NCBI GenBank assembly: GCA_043228905.1
Contig: JBHGNT010000004.1
Coordinates: forward strand, 25,544,001 to 25,608,000
Source of the DNA: Azolla caroliniana
Taxonomy: Eukaryota; Polypodiophyta
Length of the DNA: 64,000 bases
Direction of reading: 5' to 3'
Below the pieces are notes generated by a model. That model was not told the DNA's origin. It worked only from the letters and a program-made list of their open reading frames with translations, and ran no database searches. Positions 10,379-22,499 of the stretch are shown in pieces; positions within the stretch are counted from its first letter, which is position 1; the number at the start of each line of letters is the position of its first letter. Made by a program: the position numbers and the translations under genes.

Positions 10379-13300
10379 CTCATAATGCCCCCATATGACC
10401 TACCACGCCCATCAGCTTAGATCCGTTAAGTTTCATAATTATGTATCTTTTTCAGGGTACTTGGCTCTCCTTTGAAACTTCAACTCAATGAGACTCTTCT
10501 CTATTGCCCGACCTCCTATATTAGACACACCTACCAAGGGGTGACACAAATAGGTCTTCAATCTAATTTATCTCAATATAAGCTAGTATGCTACATTATA
10601 CTTAAATTTTTTGGTAAGGTCCTATTGGCATCTTCATTCTCATCAATCTCACGGGCCAAATCATACTTCTCATTTGAACTCGCACTATATTCTCACCACA
10701 AATCACCAACATATTTTAAAAAGGGTTAGGCTACATACATAACAATATTGCAAAGGCCTAAACATAATTCTCTAGTATGTCTAAATATCAAATATTGTCA
10801 TGATCTTCTTTGGTAGATATTCCTCGTCTTATAGTTAACAAATATATAATCATAATGCATGCAAATGTCAACCATTTTGGGTTAAATAGTGTGTAGTGGA
10901 TAATATGGGTGGGGAGCCCCTTCAATGGGGAATAATGGAAGTACACAAAAACTTTAATGTTGCACACTTATTTGTGAGTAGCATTAGGCCGAAGAGATAG
11001 AAGTTGGCGATACTAAACAAAATAAAAGATAGTCTAGTTATCAAAATCCTTGTGATTACTTGTGCAAACTTGAGAAGTAAGCTACTAACTAAGTCTTCGA
11101 TTGTGTTTTTGATCATGACAACACATTGTGTTACTTCTAGCGCTCAACATATATTTGTCAATAAAAAGAAGAAAAAAGGCAACAACTAACAAAACCAAAC
11201 AAAAATGAGAGAGGATATAAAGATGACAACTCATCATACTAATGCAAGGGGCACTAAGTGATGCGAAGGAGGGATGTCGATTAGGACAAAAAGCATATTG
11301 TTGTTAGTCATTGTGGTGATGTGGGTGAGGTTCCCACCATTAACATATGTTTCTAATGCCACTTACAATATAAGGGTATCATCCAAAAAAGGGATATTAA
11401 ATAGTGACTAGGGGAAAGCTATATAAATTTAGTGGAAAGTTTAATATTAGGATTTTAAGTTGTTGCTTTTTTCATGAAAGGAATAAATCAATATTTTATC
11501 TTACTTTTGATAAAGGATATCACTCATCATTTTTACAGATGAAATTAGTTAACCCTTCATACCAAAGTTTAAAAAAAAAAACTATCAGTACGTTTACATT
11601 AGTGTTTGTTGGAGGAGATCCCACCTATCGACCTCAACTAACTAATTGCAGTCAAAGAAAAATGAAATATAAACGAATAACTAACCATAACTCGTTTATA
11701 AGTTAATCAATGGTATTGTTTGTTGTAGGCCAAATTGTGCTATATTAAAGTTTCCCAACATATATCCTAATTCAAGGGCTATTCACATGTAGAGCTAACG
11801 AAGGTTCATTCATGCATTTTTCTCATGCTCTCTTACATCTTCCAAGTGTGCTCCACACATTCACTGTCATTGGACCCATACTCGGAGCGACTATTGTCAA
11901 CGATATTTGATGATATCAAAATAGCCCTTTTGCATAAAAATATTATGTATTACAAAATGTAACACAATGTTTCCTTGTGGACATTTTTTTATTATTGAGT
12001 TGTCTTTTTGAATTTGTTTCAGGGAGATTTGATAAATTACTCCTCCCTTGAATGATGGGGTAATATTGATTATAAACCCCTAGCATTTTTCATAAGATTA
12101 AATCTACCCTTGATCCCAAACACTCGTAAAACGAGATCGAGCGATACTTTTAAGAAGTGTAGGCCTTAACAAAAGGGAAAAAGTAGCGATGCTCAATATG
12201 GGTATAGTGCAAGTAAGGGTTTGATTCCAATGTATTTAAGGAGATTTTAAAAAGTTGGAGCTAACAATGCCTTCGAGGTTGCATAATAATAAATCGATTT
12301 GATGTAAAAAAATCGATTGCTTTTTAATTTCATTAGGCCACACCATACCTAATTAGCTTTGAGCTAATTGTTAAGCATTGCACTTACGTCATCATGATTA
12401 ATTAGGCTGGTATGTGTGATCACCTAAATTGGTTGCATCAAAATTACTAGTTCCTTCTACTAAAGTCATCGATGTCTAAGTTATAAAATATTATCCCACC
12501 GGTCCTTCTATAGTTTGACCAGGGGTTGTTTTGTCATTATGAAAACTTTAAGGGTTGTAATCGATACTAGCCCCAAATACAAAAGATAGTTTCCGTTAAA
12601 CTTATTCATTTAGAAGAGTACGGAGTGGAGCCTAAGAAACGACAAATCTTTCACACAACTCACTTTGAATAACTTGTCATTTCCATGCACAATTTCTACT
12701 ATGGATCACTTTGTCGCTATATGATTAATATTTTTGTAGAATCGTCTACATTTGGTTCACTATGTGTTTCCCTAATTAATTATTTATTTTGTCGCTATAT
12801 GATCGACATTACAAGCAAACAATAAATTTTTTATTCAAGAGGAGTTTCATATGTTCATTTCTACCATGATTTATTTATCTAGTAATTGTACTATGCTTTT
12901 GATAGTTTACACCACTACTACCTAACAATTGGGCGACTAGGTATTTTCATACTTGATTTCTCCACATCACCATTTTGAATTGATATATGGCTCTCGTGAG
13001 TAATTTCTTGTGAGGTACTAACAATGTGAGAATTGTGTGTGCATTGAAGGCATGGTTTTTGGAACGATGTTTGTCACAAATGATATATATAATAAAATAC
13101 ATTACGATTACTGACATATGGAATGGTCCTCGAAATTTAGTAGGTTTGGTGCTGATTTAGAAGTGGAAGGAGAACGAGGAGAAACACATGACAGAAAGTA
13201 GTTGTCGTATTATCCAATTGCATACAATATCATAACCATTTAGAGAAGAAGTGATTTAATCGAGATAAAAAGAAATGAACATTAGCACAAGTCAAAGTAG

Positions 13301-14550
13301 TGGTTACAACTCCAACCCCAAATATGAATGGTAAAACTTTACTCTAAACACATGTGGCAAATAACAAAATTAAAGAAATTGCAAGGAGTAAGGTTCACCT
13401 CTCTCTATTTTAGTCTATCATTTACATCCAATCAGGATATATCTAATAATTTTGATGTAAAACAAGGAATATTATGATGAGATAGATGCGATATGAGATT
13501 ATCATCAATAAATATATATAAAAGCGACTTTAGTTTTTTGTGTCAATCAAAATTTTGATATTGTCAATGCACAAATCTTTATATCCAAGTGGGCAGTGTT
13601 TTTCGAGAGGAAAAAAACGGAATGACATTTAAACGAATTTTGATTTTAACCTTTTGAATGTCATATTACACTCCTCCTAAGGCACGTTCCATGCCAAGTG
13701 ACACTTGAAACCAAATAAATTGCCTATATTTCTTTTGAAAAGCAATAAAACATAATAATGAAGAACATCTGTAGTGGAAGGAGGGAGAGCCAAGACAGCC
13801 ATATGTGGTACCCAACACTAACTCTCATGAATGGCCACATTTCATATCTTTCAAACAAAGCATGCTTTGCCCAAAGAGACTCTTTGTCTCAAAAATATTT
13901 TAAACCCAAGCAAATGTTGCTTCACATGTGTGAGGTTCTCGAGGCATGTTTGCATGTAACATGCAATCGAGGCTTGATGACCAATTTATTTGTTTGTCTT
14001 GAAGTACAAGAGACGAAACCTTCTAGCGCATAAAATCATCGACAATCTACATGTGGGAAAGACAAAGGCAATTGGAGATGATAGAAAAAAGTACATTAGA
14101 AAGTTTGTTATATAGATAAAAGAAAACAGAGAGCATCAATTCCAAAGAAATGGCAAACCAGAAAGACGAAAAGGTTCTCGTAGGACCTCAAGAGAAGGCA
14201 TCTCAAAATCAAAGAAATGCAATGGAAAAAGTAAGTCGAAATGGTTGAAAATGAGAAAAAGGCAAGAGAGATGGGGTTTGTAGGACGTTCACTTTTCTAG
14301 CAAAGGCGGGGTGAAAGTCGTGGCATAAAGACCACTCGTTGTATCGACGTATTAGAAGATGTTAATGTGCAGATGAATGCAAGCTTGAATGTGAAAGACG
14401 AGTGTCGATGGGGATAATAAGGCATGCTATATAAGGTCTACACTTCATAAAGCAAGAGAAGCTGCCGCACATGATTATACCTTAAGAACAAGGATAGATG
14501 GTAAAAGCTACATTATTTCACCTTGAGAGCGAAGCAAAGCTAGTAGATAA
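10379..14550. other. Intergenic, no gene seen
   Basis: More than 4 kb of AT-rich DNA with stops in all frames and no recognised domain. A purine-rich stretch (about 14040-14480) precedes the 138-bp tandem duplication. Confidence 0.55.
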
Positions 14551-14828
14551 GAGATGAGTGCTAGAAAGAAAGAGATGATGAATATTCTTAGAAGTGAAGC
14601 AAAACAAGGATGGTCTCCATACCAACCATATACCGGTAGTGGCTAGAGTTCGAGCACCTGCCAAGTTTGTAGAGTCGAATGTCATTAAGAGATGAGTGCT
14701 AGAAAGAAAGAGATGATGAATATTCTTAGAAGTGAAGCAAAACAAGGATGGTCTCCATACCAACCATATACCGGTAGTGGCTAGAGTTCGAGCACCTGCC
14801 AAGTTTGTAGAGTCGAATGTCATTAATA
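14549..14828. repeat. Exact 138-bp tandem duplication
   Basis: The unit starting GAGATGAGTGCTAGAAAG at 14551 recurs at 14689 and appears identical over its length to about 14826. Because 138 is a multiple of three, a minus-strand frame shows a 46-residue peptide twice. I read this as a by-product, not a gene. The near identity suggests a recent event or an assembly artefact. Confidence 0.9.
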
Positions 14829-15650
14829 CTAGGCCAATAGAGTCATGCACACATTGCACATCTCGCCTTTGGCGAGAATGTGATATAGTGTGGTATTCAT
14901 CACAAGGCCACTAGACTCGTGAAAGACTTGGCTAATATATAGAGACAAAATTACTTTTAAAAGTAGGCTAGGAAAGAATGAAGCCCACATGAGTTGTCTC
15001 ATGACATCATGGAGTAGAAATACTACCAAGGGGCTCTTCACACACATATACTGTCATACACACACAGTTAGTAGAATTAGTTGTGCTCACAAACATTATG
15101 ATATACTAGCCAATCAATTGCCTCTCTTGATTCTGATCTCTAACTGTTTGGAAGATGATGAGCCATGAAGGAGACAATCATATTGACTGGTGTTGGGGTA
15201 GCCTCAAGCCATGGCAACTCCTCCATTCCCAGGTAAACATTTAGATGCTCATAACTAGGCTTAATGTATGTGCACAATGATTAGGCATGCATACACAGCA
15301 CAGTAATTTGAGTGATAACAGCTCCACTGAATGAGAATAAGGCAGCAATTAGTAGATCATTGTATGCAATGCACAAACACATGCATGCACATTGCATCCA
15401 TACACATCCTTCCAAGAATGCATACATTTGCCCCCATACACATGCATCCATCCATCCAAGCATTTATGCAGGCATTTACATTCACATACATAAATACATG
15501 CATACATCCAGTCACATACATAGACATGAGTAGTATAGGAGAGTGGATTCCCACCGCCCCCCCACATAAGATACATTACATGGTTACAGATGTGTGGGAA
15601 TTTGTCTATAGCTAGCAGAGAAGGAGAGGTCATGTGGAGGGAGCAATAAT
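14829..15650. other. Upstream region of the RING gene, with CATACA-rich DNA
   Basis: Holds a low-complexity CATACA/CATGCA tract (about 15361-15528). A possible short first exon ends at 15231/15232 with a strong donor GTAAAC; see findings. Otherwise no gene. Confidence 0.5.
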
Positions 15651-16619
15651 ATGGTCAATATGAACCTGGTAGATGTATGGGAAGTGATCGATCAAACCCT
15701 TAACGGAGCAACAATCACAGTTACAGATCATGATGACCCACATGATCTATTATTAAGCAATACTAGGTCTAATACTAGTTCTGGAACCACCTCCAACAAC
15801 AATCTGGTCATGTATGGTCTACAATTACTGGTGGGTGATGGTGACTTCTGGAGACGTGGCGGCGTCATGGAAGCCCGGATCCGGGAGTGGCTCGATCGGA
15901 GATATACTTCATGGTCGGATCCAATATGTGGTTGCAATGGTAAGGTATTGTTAATGGAAGGACTTAGTGATGATGCAACTTCAGGAACAGGGGATGAGAA
16001 TACAATAAAGATCCCACATTGTACAATAAGGACAGGTAATGGGGATTTAGAACAGTCTAACAATTGCCAATATAGTGTTAACACCACCAACAATTATGCT
16101 ATTGAGCCCACAAGGGCATTGCTTGAAGAAGAATCTGAAGAAGAAGAAGATGGAGATCAAGGAATAAATCCGGCCACGATGGCGACGGTCGCGATCATGA
16201 CAAGTGTCCCCGGAAATGGGCATGACATATGCCCATCCCATGAAGAGCTCATATGCCCTGTTTGCTTGGAAAAGCTAAGTGACCATCATGACAACCTTGT
16301 GCAGAGCTATGGGCCTCCATACCATGGGATGGTGCCTAGTAGAAGTGATGCCTTAGTGCAAAGCTTGGCATGTGGGCATGCCTTCCATAGAGACTGCCTC
16401 ACTCCTTGGCAACACATGCATCCTAACTCCACTGCGTGTTGCCCTTGTTGCCGGGCGCCCATCTCTACTTCGATGACAACGCCCGCCCCCGATCTTCTCC
16501 TTATATCTTTGCCTTATCTCGAGCTGCATTATGCGTCTTCTCACGACAACGCTCACAACATCATGTCTCTCCTCGCCGACGTGGAAACCACTTTGGAACG
16601 TTTGGGCCTCCGCTCATAG
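15651..16619 (+). CDS. RING-H2 finger protein, probable E3 ubiquitin ligase
   Basis: 322 residues from the first ATG of this exon. The C-terminal half has a C3H2C3 RING-H2: C202-x2-C205, then C241-G-H243-A-F-H246-R-D-C249-L-x-P-W253, then C264-x2-C267-R. The tryptophan after the sixth ligand is the usual E2-contact residue. The loop between the second and third ligands is about 35 residues, long for the family. Before it are a conserved-looking MEARIREWLDRRYTSW segment (about 73-88) and an acidic run EEESEEEEDGD (about 158-168). No membrane segment is seen, so it is not an ATL-type protein. RING-H2 proteins transfer ubiquitin from an E2 to substrate; the substrate is unknown. The frame stays open upstream to 15612, so a spliced N-terminal extension is possible. 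A (TC)n tract lies about 210 bp past the stop. Confidence 0.82.
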   Translation: MVNMNLVDVWEVIDQTLNGATITVTDHDDPHDLLLSNTRSNTSSGTTSNNNLVMYGLQLLVGDGDFWRRGGVMEARIREWLDRRYTSWSDPICGCNGKVLLMEGLSDDATSGTGDENTIKIPHCTIRTGNGDLEQSNNCQYSVNTTNNYAIEPTRALLEEESEEEEDGDQGINPATMATVAIMTSVPGNGHDICPSHEELICPVCLEKLSDHHDNLVQSYGPPYHGMVPSRSDALVQSLACGHAFHRDCLTPWQHMHPNSTACCPCCRAPISTSMTTPAPDLLLISLPYLELHYASSHDNAHNIMSLLADVETTLERLGLRS

Positions 16620-16827
16620 GTGTGAATGCATCTTTGCTCCCAAGTGACTAGTTGGGTTGTCACATTTGTAATTCGTGGGTGTGTGAATGTGTCTTTCGCT
16701 CATAGTCATGTCCATACATCGGCTTGATCCACTCAATAGCAATTGTTCAGTACACAATAGATCACATACTGTTAACAAATATCATTTACAAGGCTGACAT
16801 GAAATTCATTATTTTCAAGATGAAATC

Positions 16828-16828
<1 letters not shown>

Positions 16829-16858
<30 letters not shown>
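16829..16858 (+). repeat. (TC)15 microsatellite
   Basis: Uninterrupted TC repeat, about 15 units, downstream of the RING gene. Confidence 0.95.
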
Positions 16859-16861
<3 letters not shown>

Positions 16862-17721
16862 GTAGAGAACTTGACAATCCTTTTGTTACATCCACCTAAT
16901 CCACATACTATGAGGGGCTCTTATTTTTGCATAAGCTTCCATACACATATTGTATCTTTGTATGACTAAATCATAAAACTGATCTATGTTCATATTGTTG
17001 TTAAGTGTCCCTTAGGCTGCCATGCTGCAAGGACCTCTTACAAACATGTTTGTCATCATCTTACATATAGATGACATGGGTATCTTTGTTAGGGTCCCTG
17101 CAACGTCCACTAACTAATTTGAAGTCTCTTCTAATGTCACCAAACTAATTTGGAAGTATCTCATAATTAAACATAGAAGGCCCAAGTTTTTCATGCACCA
17201 CTTCTTCAAGCCAAATATATACTTTTTATAAACAATGATGTCGAAACCCAATATAGACATCATTTTGATACCTACATGAGGTGGGTACCATGAAAAATCT
17301 ACACTCCCACATTTTGTTTAAGAGAGAACATAATTTACTTTTTCTCTTATTGCTGATGGTCAATTTTTAAGATGTCGAATCAAATCTTTAATAAAGTTGA
17401 TGTATCTTCAACTCCTTTGTGTTGCCAACATTGATCATAGTTGGTTGTTTGTTCATAAGGTTAATGAACCTTATCGCTTATGGTCAATTTCCAAGATGTC
17501 GAATCAAACAGAAAGTTGATAATTCATCAAGCTTCTTTTTGCGGTTTGGTCATATTTATCGTTAGGTTACTAGCCCTTTGGAGTTTTTAATAAATGAAGA
17601 TCCAACTTCTCCAGCTCTTTGTTTTCTCTACAAGTGTACAAGCTCGTATATGTGTATCATTTTGGTTCCATGTATGTACTACACTAGCCTCTTTATAGAC
17701 ATTAAAACACAATCTTGATAC

Positions 17722-17776
17722 CCTCTCTCTCTCTCTCTCTCTCTCACTCTCCACACACACACACACACACACACAC
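17722..17776 (+). repeat. Compound (CT)n-(CA)n microsatellite
   Basis: A CT tract of about 12 units passes through CACTCTC into a CA tract of about 12 units. Confidence 0.95.
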
Positions 17777-19824
17777 GAGGGAACCAATACCTTTTATGGT
17801 TGGTGTACCCAAGTGTGTATGCATTTACGTGGGTGGACGCACTATATACATTCATCGTACATAAATAACCACGACATGTACAATATTGCATAAATATCTA
17901 AACATTTATTTGATGTAATTTATTTATTTTGTTTATATGTTTATGCTAATGAATGTAGCCAAATAAAATAGCTTTATTGTGTATATGCTTTCCACACGAG
18001 TCAAAGTTGAGGTGTGGATTTTGTCGTGCTTCTTAAAAACGTTTGGAAGGTTTCTTGCAAAATTGAAGGATGATGGATATAAAGACTTGTCATAACATGT
18101 TCTGAATTTCACCATCCTTTCTTTACCCACTAGATAATATCTCATCTAATGATATCCTTAGTAACATTCTCTAAATTCTACCACGCTTTTGTTTGCCCAC
18201 CAAATAAAAACCCAATTATCTAAGTGTGGATATCATGTGGTGGCTCAAGTGGTTTATATTGGATATGTATTATAGAAAGAAATGTCTCTTATATAAAAGG
18301 AAATATCGATTCTATCCCTAGCCCATTTGATAATATGTATTGATATGTGTTGTGGTCAAAGTTCCCTTGCAACTTTTTTGATTATTATATGATACAATTA
18401 TGAGGCAATCAAATTTCTTCAATGCAGTAACAATAAACTATTCAAGTGAGATTATGACTCACTTTATTAAATTTAACTGCCAACTATTTAAATATTGACT
18501 CTTTTAACTTTTGAATGATCTCATTGTGATATGTTAGCTAGGGAACTGAATGATATTCTAATCATTCTGTGTCAACAACTTTTTTAACCAACCAGTTATT
18601 GTCTCAATTCCAAGTGGTTGATTGATTTATTTTAATGTATGTTCTAATGAATTAATTAATCCTGAAGAAGTAGATGTTAATCATTACTTTACTAATTCAC
18701 GTTAACATATTCATCAAGTACTCTATGATTATTAAGTTCAATAGAGTGTTCAATGTTCATTTCATAAATTAATTGTAAAATTAGTGGAAGGTACATGAAA
18801 CTAACCAAGAGAATATACATATTGATATAGCTATGAGTACAATGTAGACTATGTTGATATTACCCTCATATAGGGCAGGTTGTATATAAACCTTATATCA
18901 AAAACATATTTATGAAAAAATCTAAATAGTTTTGTAGGTTCATGTGAAGGATTGCGTAAGTTATTGATTATGTTAATCCAAATGCCATAGTTAACCATAT
19001 TATTTATATTCTTCGTGCATAATGATCATATAACTTAAACCTGTGGCACAAATATTTTTAGGTGGGGATATGAACATCTCGAAAGTTTCCAAATTTCATT
19101 GAGAAGAAATTCTAATACTCTTAATGAGTATGATTATATCATCTTCAAAAACATTTATACCGTTGGGAGAGTTGCAGGTAAGGGATTGATAATCATGGTT
19201 AAATTCATGTGCATGTTTTGATACGACTGAAGTTGAAACAATGCAATGTAATTTCCATTTGTGATGATCTCATTGCAAGCGTTGTATTAATGCATTGCGC
19301 AATATGAATGTTCAGTTATATTGGTTCGACAAGCATATATGTAAGAGTTTGCATGCATTGATGTTTATAAAAAGGGTTATTTTGTCAAAATGTCTACAAA
19401 TGCAACCTATGTATCCTACAACAAAAGTGCATCGTCATAAACCTAGAAGCTAGTCCCTAACAACACATCATTACCATATATATTTATCATAGCCTTTTTG
19501 AAATTTAGCGCACGCATGACACAACCATAGCTTTTTAAATGGGACATTGTTGTGAATAGGGCTAAAATGTGTTAAGCACCATGTGAAATACTTGCCTTTA
19601 TAAATGATGTAAGACAATTTATACATCCCCATCAATTTTTTGGGATCAATGGGTAATTTTGAAAACAATTATACTAATTTGATTCTAATAAGTTACTAAT
19701 TGTACATGTGATGCAATTGAGAACAACAATTAATAATATATATTGAGACTTCAAGGAGAAAATATTGGCAATGCACAAGCATTGGGTTATGTCCCCGCTT
19801 ATCATTTGAGCCAATGTGTGATGC

Positions 19825-19878
19825 ATGAAGTCCAGGTGCATAAAAACTTTGTAGGTATTTTGGATACCTTTATTTTAT
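19825..19878 (+). repeat. Dispersed copy of the 71-bp repeat unit
   Basis: GTCCAGGTGCATAAAAACTT and the TAGGTATTTTGGATACC that follows match the units at 20803-20955. It lies just beyond the 3' end of the LINE remnant. Confidence 0.65.
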
Positions 19879-19879
19879 C

Positions 19880-20680
19880 TTTTTTTAGGAAGACTTTTAT
19901 TACTAGTGGGAAACCTCAAAGTGAGGTGAAAACCCACAAAGAATAAAGAGAAGTATACAAGTGTCGATTTAGACACTAAAGAGCTTACAAGCACTCAATG
20001 TAAAGAGTGTAAATTTGCAGCATGATCTCTCTAAGTTGGAGATAACCAAATAGAGATTGCTTGAGGGATTGCTTAAAGAATCTAACTTCATGCAATTGGT
20101 TTTGATCAAAGACCTTATTATTGCGAACCGTCAAAATGGTCTAGAGTGCCCAAAATCTTGTCCATTGGAGAAAATAGGCCTTGCTCGATAGGACAAACAG
20201 AATTGATCCAAATAGCCAAAAGTGCTTCCCAAACCTTCGGTAAGGAAATCTATGAGAAAAAGATGTGCTTAGTCTCTGTACAAATGTTGTATGAGAAAAA
20301 GTTCATAATAAGTGTGGGACTATTTTCGATCGTCCATCACATCATGCACAATGCAGCGAGGCTATTGATCGCTTTTGAAGATTTGACCCAGTCGGAAGCA
20401 CACCCGATATGCATCTCCATAGGAATACCCGTTGCTTAAGTGGAAGACCAGAGCTCCATAAGCTTGTGAGCCTGTTTTCCCACTAGGACTATATTTTGTG
20501 TAGGTGCCATAATGCATTTGCATGTTCTTGAAACCTAGGGGTAGGTTGCAACAACATATATGCTGAATGTGTTGTAATCTTATCCATTGAAATGACAATG
20601 TTGTTTTTTTGTAACATCCAGTCTTGAGTCCTATGATCTCTATCTAGAGGTGGCACATGTACTAAAGAAAGTACCAACTC
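19880..20680 (-). mobile_element. LINE remnant with RVT zinc-binding region
   Basis: On the minus strand, about 20459 to 20345 reads WSSGLPLKQRVFLWRC, continuing through GVLPTGSNLQKR to a degenerate Cys pair. This matches the zinc-binding region that follows reverse transcriptase in plant L1-type LINEs (pattern P.K...FLW....LPT..NL.KR). Further on, KHIFF and PKVWEALLAIW match the later HLFF..C and VW..LL.IW parts. In-frame stops, including a TGA between the Cys positions, show it is dead. Copies of a 71-bp repeat lie on both sides (19825-19878 and 20803-20955), so the LINE may have landed in or beside that array. Confidence 0.65.
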
Positions 20681-20802
20681 GATGACTTGATTCTAGATAA
20701 CTCGATCATGTGGCCCTAGACTATACCGACATGTCATGTCATTAAAGCCTAATTGGTGACCTTGGTCATTTACCAAATTAGCAATTGATTTCAGCCCCTT
20801 CC

Positions 20803-20955
20803 TTTATCTCTACAACTACTATACATCAAGTCCATGTCCATAGAAACTTTGTGGGTATTTTGGATGCCTCTATTTTATCTCTACAACTACTATACATCAA
20901 GTCCATGTGCATAGAAACTTTGTGGGTATTTTGGATACCTTTATTTTAGTTTTAC
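20803..20955 (+). repeat. Two-copy tandem repeat, 71 bp unit
   Basis: ATCTCTACAACTACTATACA starts at 20806 and again at 20877. Each is followed by TCAAGTCCATGTSCATAG and a TGGGTATTTTGGATRCC block. A partial third unit follows. Confidence 0.8.
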
Positions 20956-21615
20956 AACTACTATATGACAATGTTTTTGAAATATAAAAGGAATATCAAC
21001 AATATTTCTGTCTAAACATTGCCCATTGGGTATTAAGGATCAAATTGGCAACATCCTTCATTGTTTCCTACTAAGTTAAATCCAACATTTTATTGGATGA
21101 ATAATAACCATAGTAATAACCTATTTAGATAGGAAGGATAATATTATTGAATTTAACTTTTCAAGCTATATGCCTATAAGCTTATGTGTGTTTTCGTTGC
21201 AATTCTATTAGTTTGGGCATCCAACATATCAAGTTGGTCCAACAACTAAAAGCAACTTCTAAATGTGTGGGGGCGCAAGTAGCTAAAGTGGTGGTTCATC
21301 CAATGTCACATGCTCTAATGACAATTTTGATTCTGATTTTAAAGCTTGCCATCATGACACTGAAAGAAGTCACCTAAATAGCATAAAAGGATTGTTGGAG
21401 ATGGCCAACACACTGATCACTTGATGTTGGGCCAAATGCAATGATCAAACAACACAAGAAAGAAGGGCATACAATGAACAAAGACAACACAAGAAACAAG
21501 GGCATACAATGATATAACCCTCAAAGTTAATGAGAGATGACAAAGAATCAATCCAAGACATCATTAAAGATGGTAGATGTAGTACTAATAGTATTTAGAC
21601 CATGATATACAAGGG
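20956..21615. other. Intergenic left flank of copia family 1
   Basis: No gene seen. A 35-bp direct repeat (ACAACACAAGAAA..GGGCATACAATGA) occurs twice around 21451-21511, shortly before the target duplication of the copia element. Confidence 0.55.
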
Positions 21616-21620
21616 TTCTC

Positions 21621-21947
21621 TCTATCAAATATGGGCATATAATGGTTGTATTCACATTGTCCCTTTGGACAGAGTAGGTTTAGGAAAATAATGTAAATAT
21701 GTCAAAGGGCAGTTTCCCCAACCAGTTTGTATATAACTGACTTTGTAACCTAGTTCAAGTGTTTGTTGATAGTGTCATTCTTGTATTGTAAACCTTTTTG
21801 GAATAAGACTGTTATATTATGTCCCTCATTGTCTCTCTCTCTCTCACTCACTCTTTCTCCTTGATCTTGCCTTAACTTGTTAACTTGGTGATCTTCGTAG
21901 CATAGATATTGTTCTTGTTTCCGCACTCATGATCTCAGACTCCAACA
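21621..21947 (+). repeat. 5' LTR of copia family 1
   Basis: About 327 bp, ending TCCAACA, alignable along its length to 27413-27736 (shared blocks include CCCTTTGGACAGA and CTAGTTCAAGTGTTTGTTGA). The first bases are altered (TCTATC against TGTCG in the 3' copy), so the left border is placed with help from the target duplication. A TCTCTC tract lies toward its 3' part. Confidence 0.88.
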
Positions 21948-21949
21948 TC

Positions 21950-21961
21950 TGGTATCAAAAC
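21950..21961 (+). other. Primer-binding site of copia family 1
   Basis: TGGTATCAAAAC, two bases after the 5' LTR, is close to the plant consensus TGGTATCAGAGC, complementary to the 3' end of initiator methionine tRNA. Confidence 0.8.
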
Positions 21962-22499
21962 AAAGGTTCTTCAACTCTTTGTCGGCCGTCATCTATTTCC
22001 AACTGCATCTTTGCCCCTGTCTTCTTGAAGACCGTATGTTTGGCAACCATCGAGAGAACAGAAGAAAGAGACTAGTTGGTCCGCACTCCACTAAGCTAGA
22101 TCACCTCCCAAGTAGGCCAGTCGGCCATACCTCGTTCCTGTGATCGTAGCCACTCGAAGTGGAACCTACTTCAAACAAGTCTCATTCATGCCTCATCAGG
22201 TTAAACAACATTCGAACATGCCAGTCGACGCTTCCCACTTAATTATTGTAACCAATTGAAGTAGAATGAACTTTAGATCTAACGTCATTTGTGCTCCATC
22301 CAGCTAGAAGAGATTCGGGAAGAGAAATTGGCTCTGTCCCTCCCTTTATTATAGCCACTCGGAGCAGGATCATCACTAAAAACAACACACTAACACTATG
22401 ATTGGCATTTTGATCGGTCTAATCCATGGTTAACTTGGCTAGGCAACATTCGGGAAGATTAGTTGATTCTCTCCCTCTAGTTGTTGTAGCCATTTCAAG

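Larger units (their letters stand above)
16620..19879. other. Intergenic with simple repeats, no gene seen
   Basis: AT-rich DNA with microsatellites at 16829-16858 and 17722-17776. No gene is recognised on either strand. Confidence 0.6.

Noticed and set aside
14518-14859. Minus-strand frame with a 46-residue peptide repeated twice
   Set aside because: It is explained by the 138-bp tandem duplication (divisible by three). No domain, signal or neighbouring exon supports a gene.
16047-16556. Minus-strand frames opposite the RING gene
   Set aside because: The plus-strand frame holds the complete RING-H2 ligand set. The antisense frames have no features.
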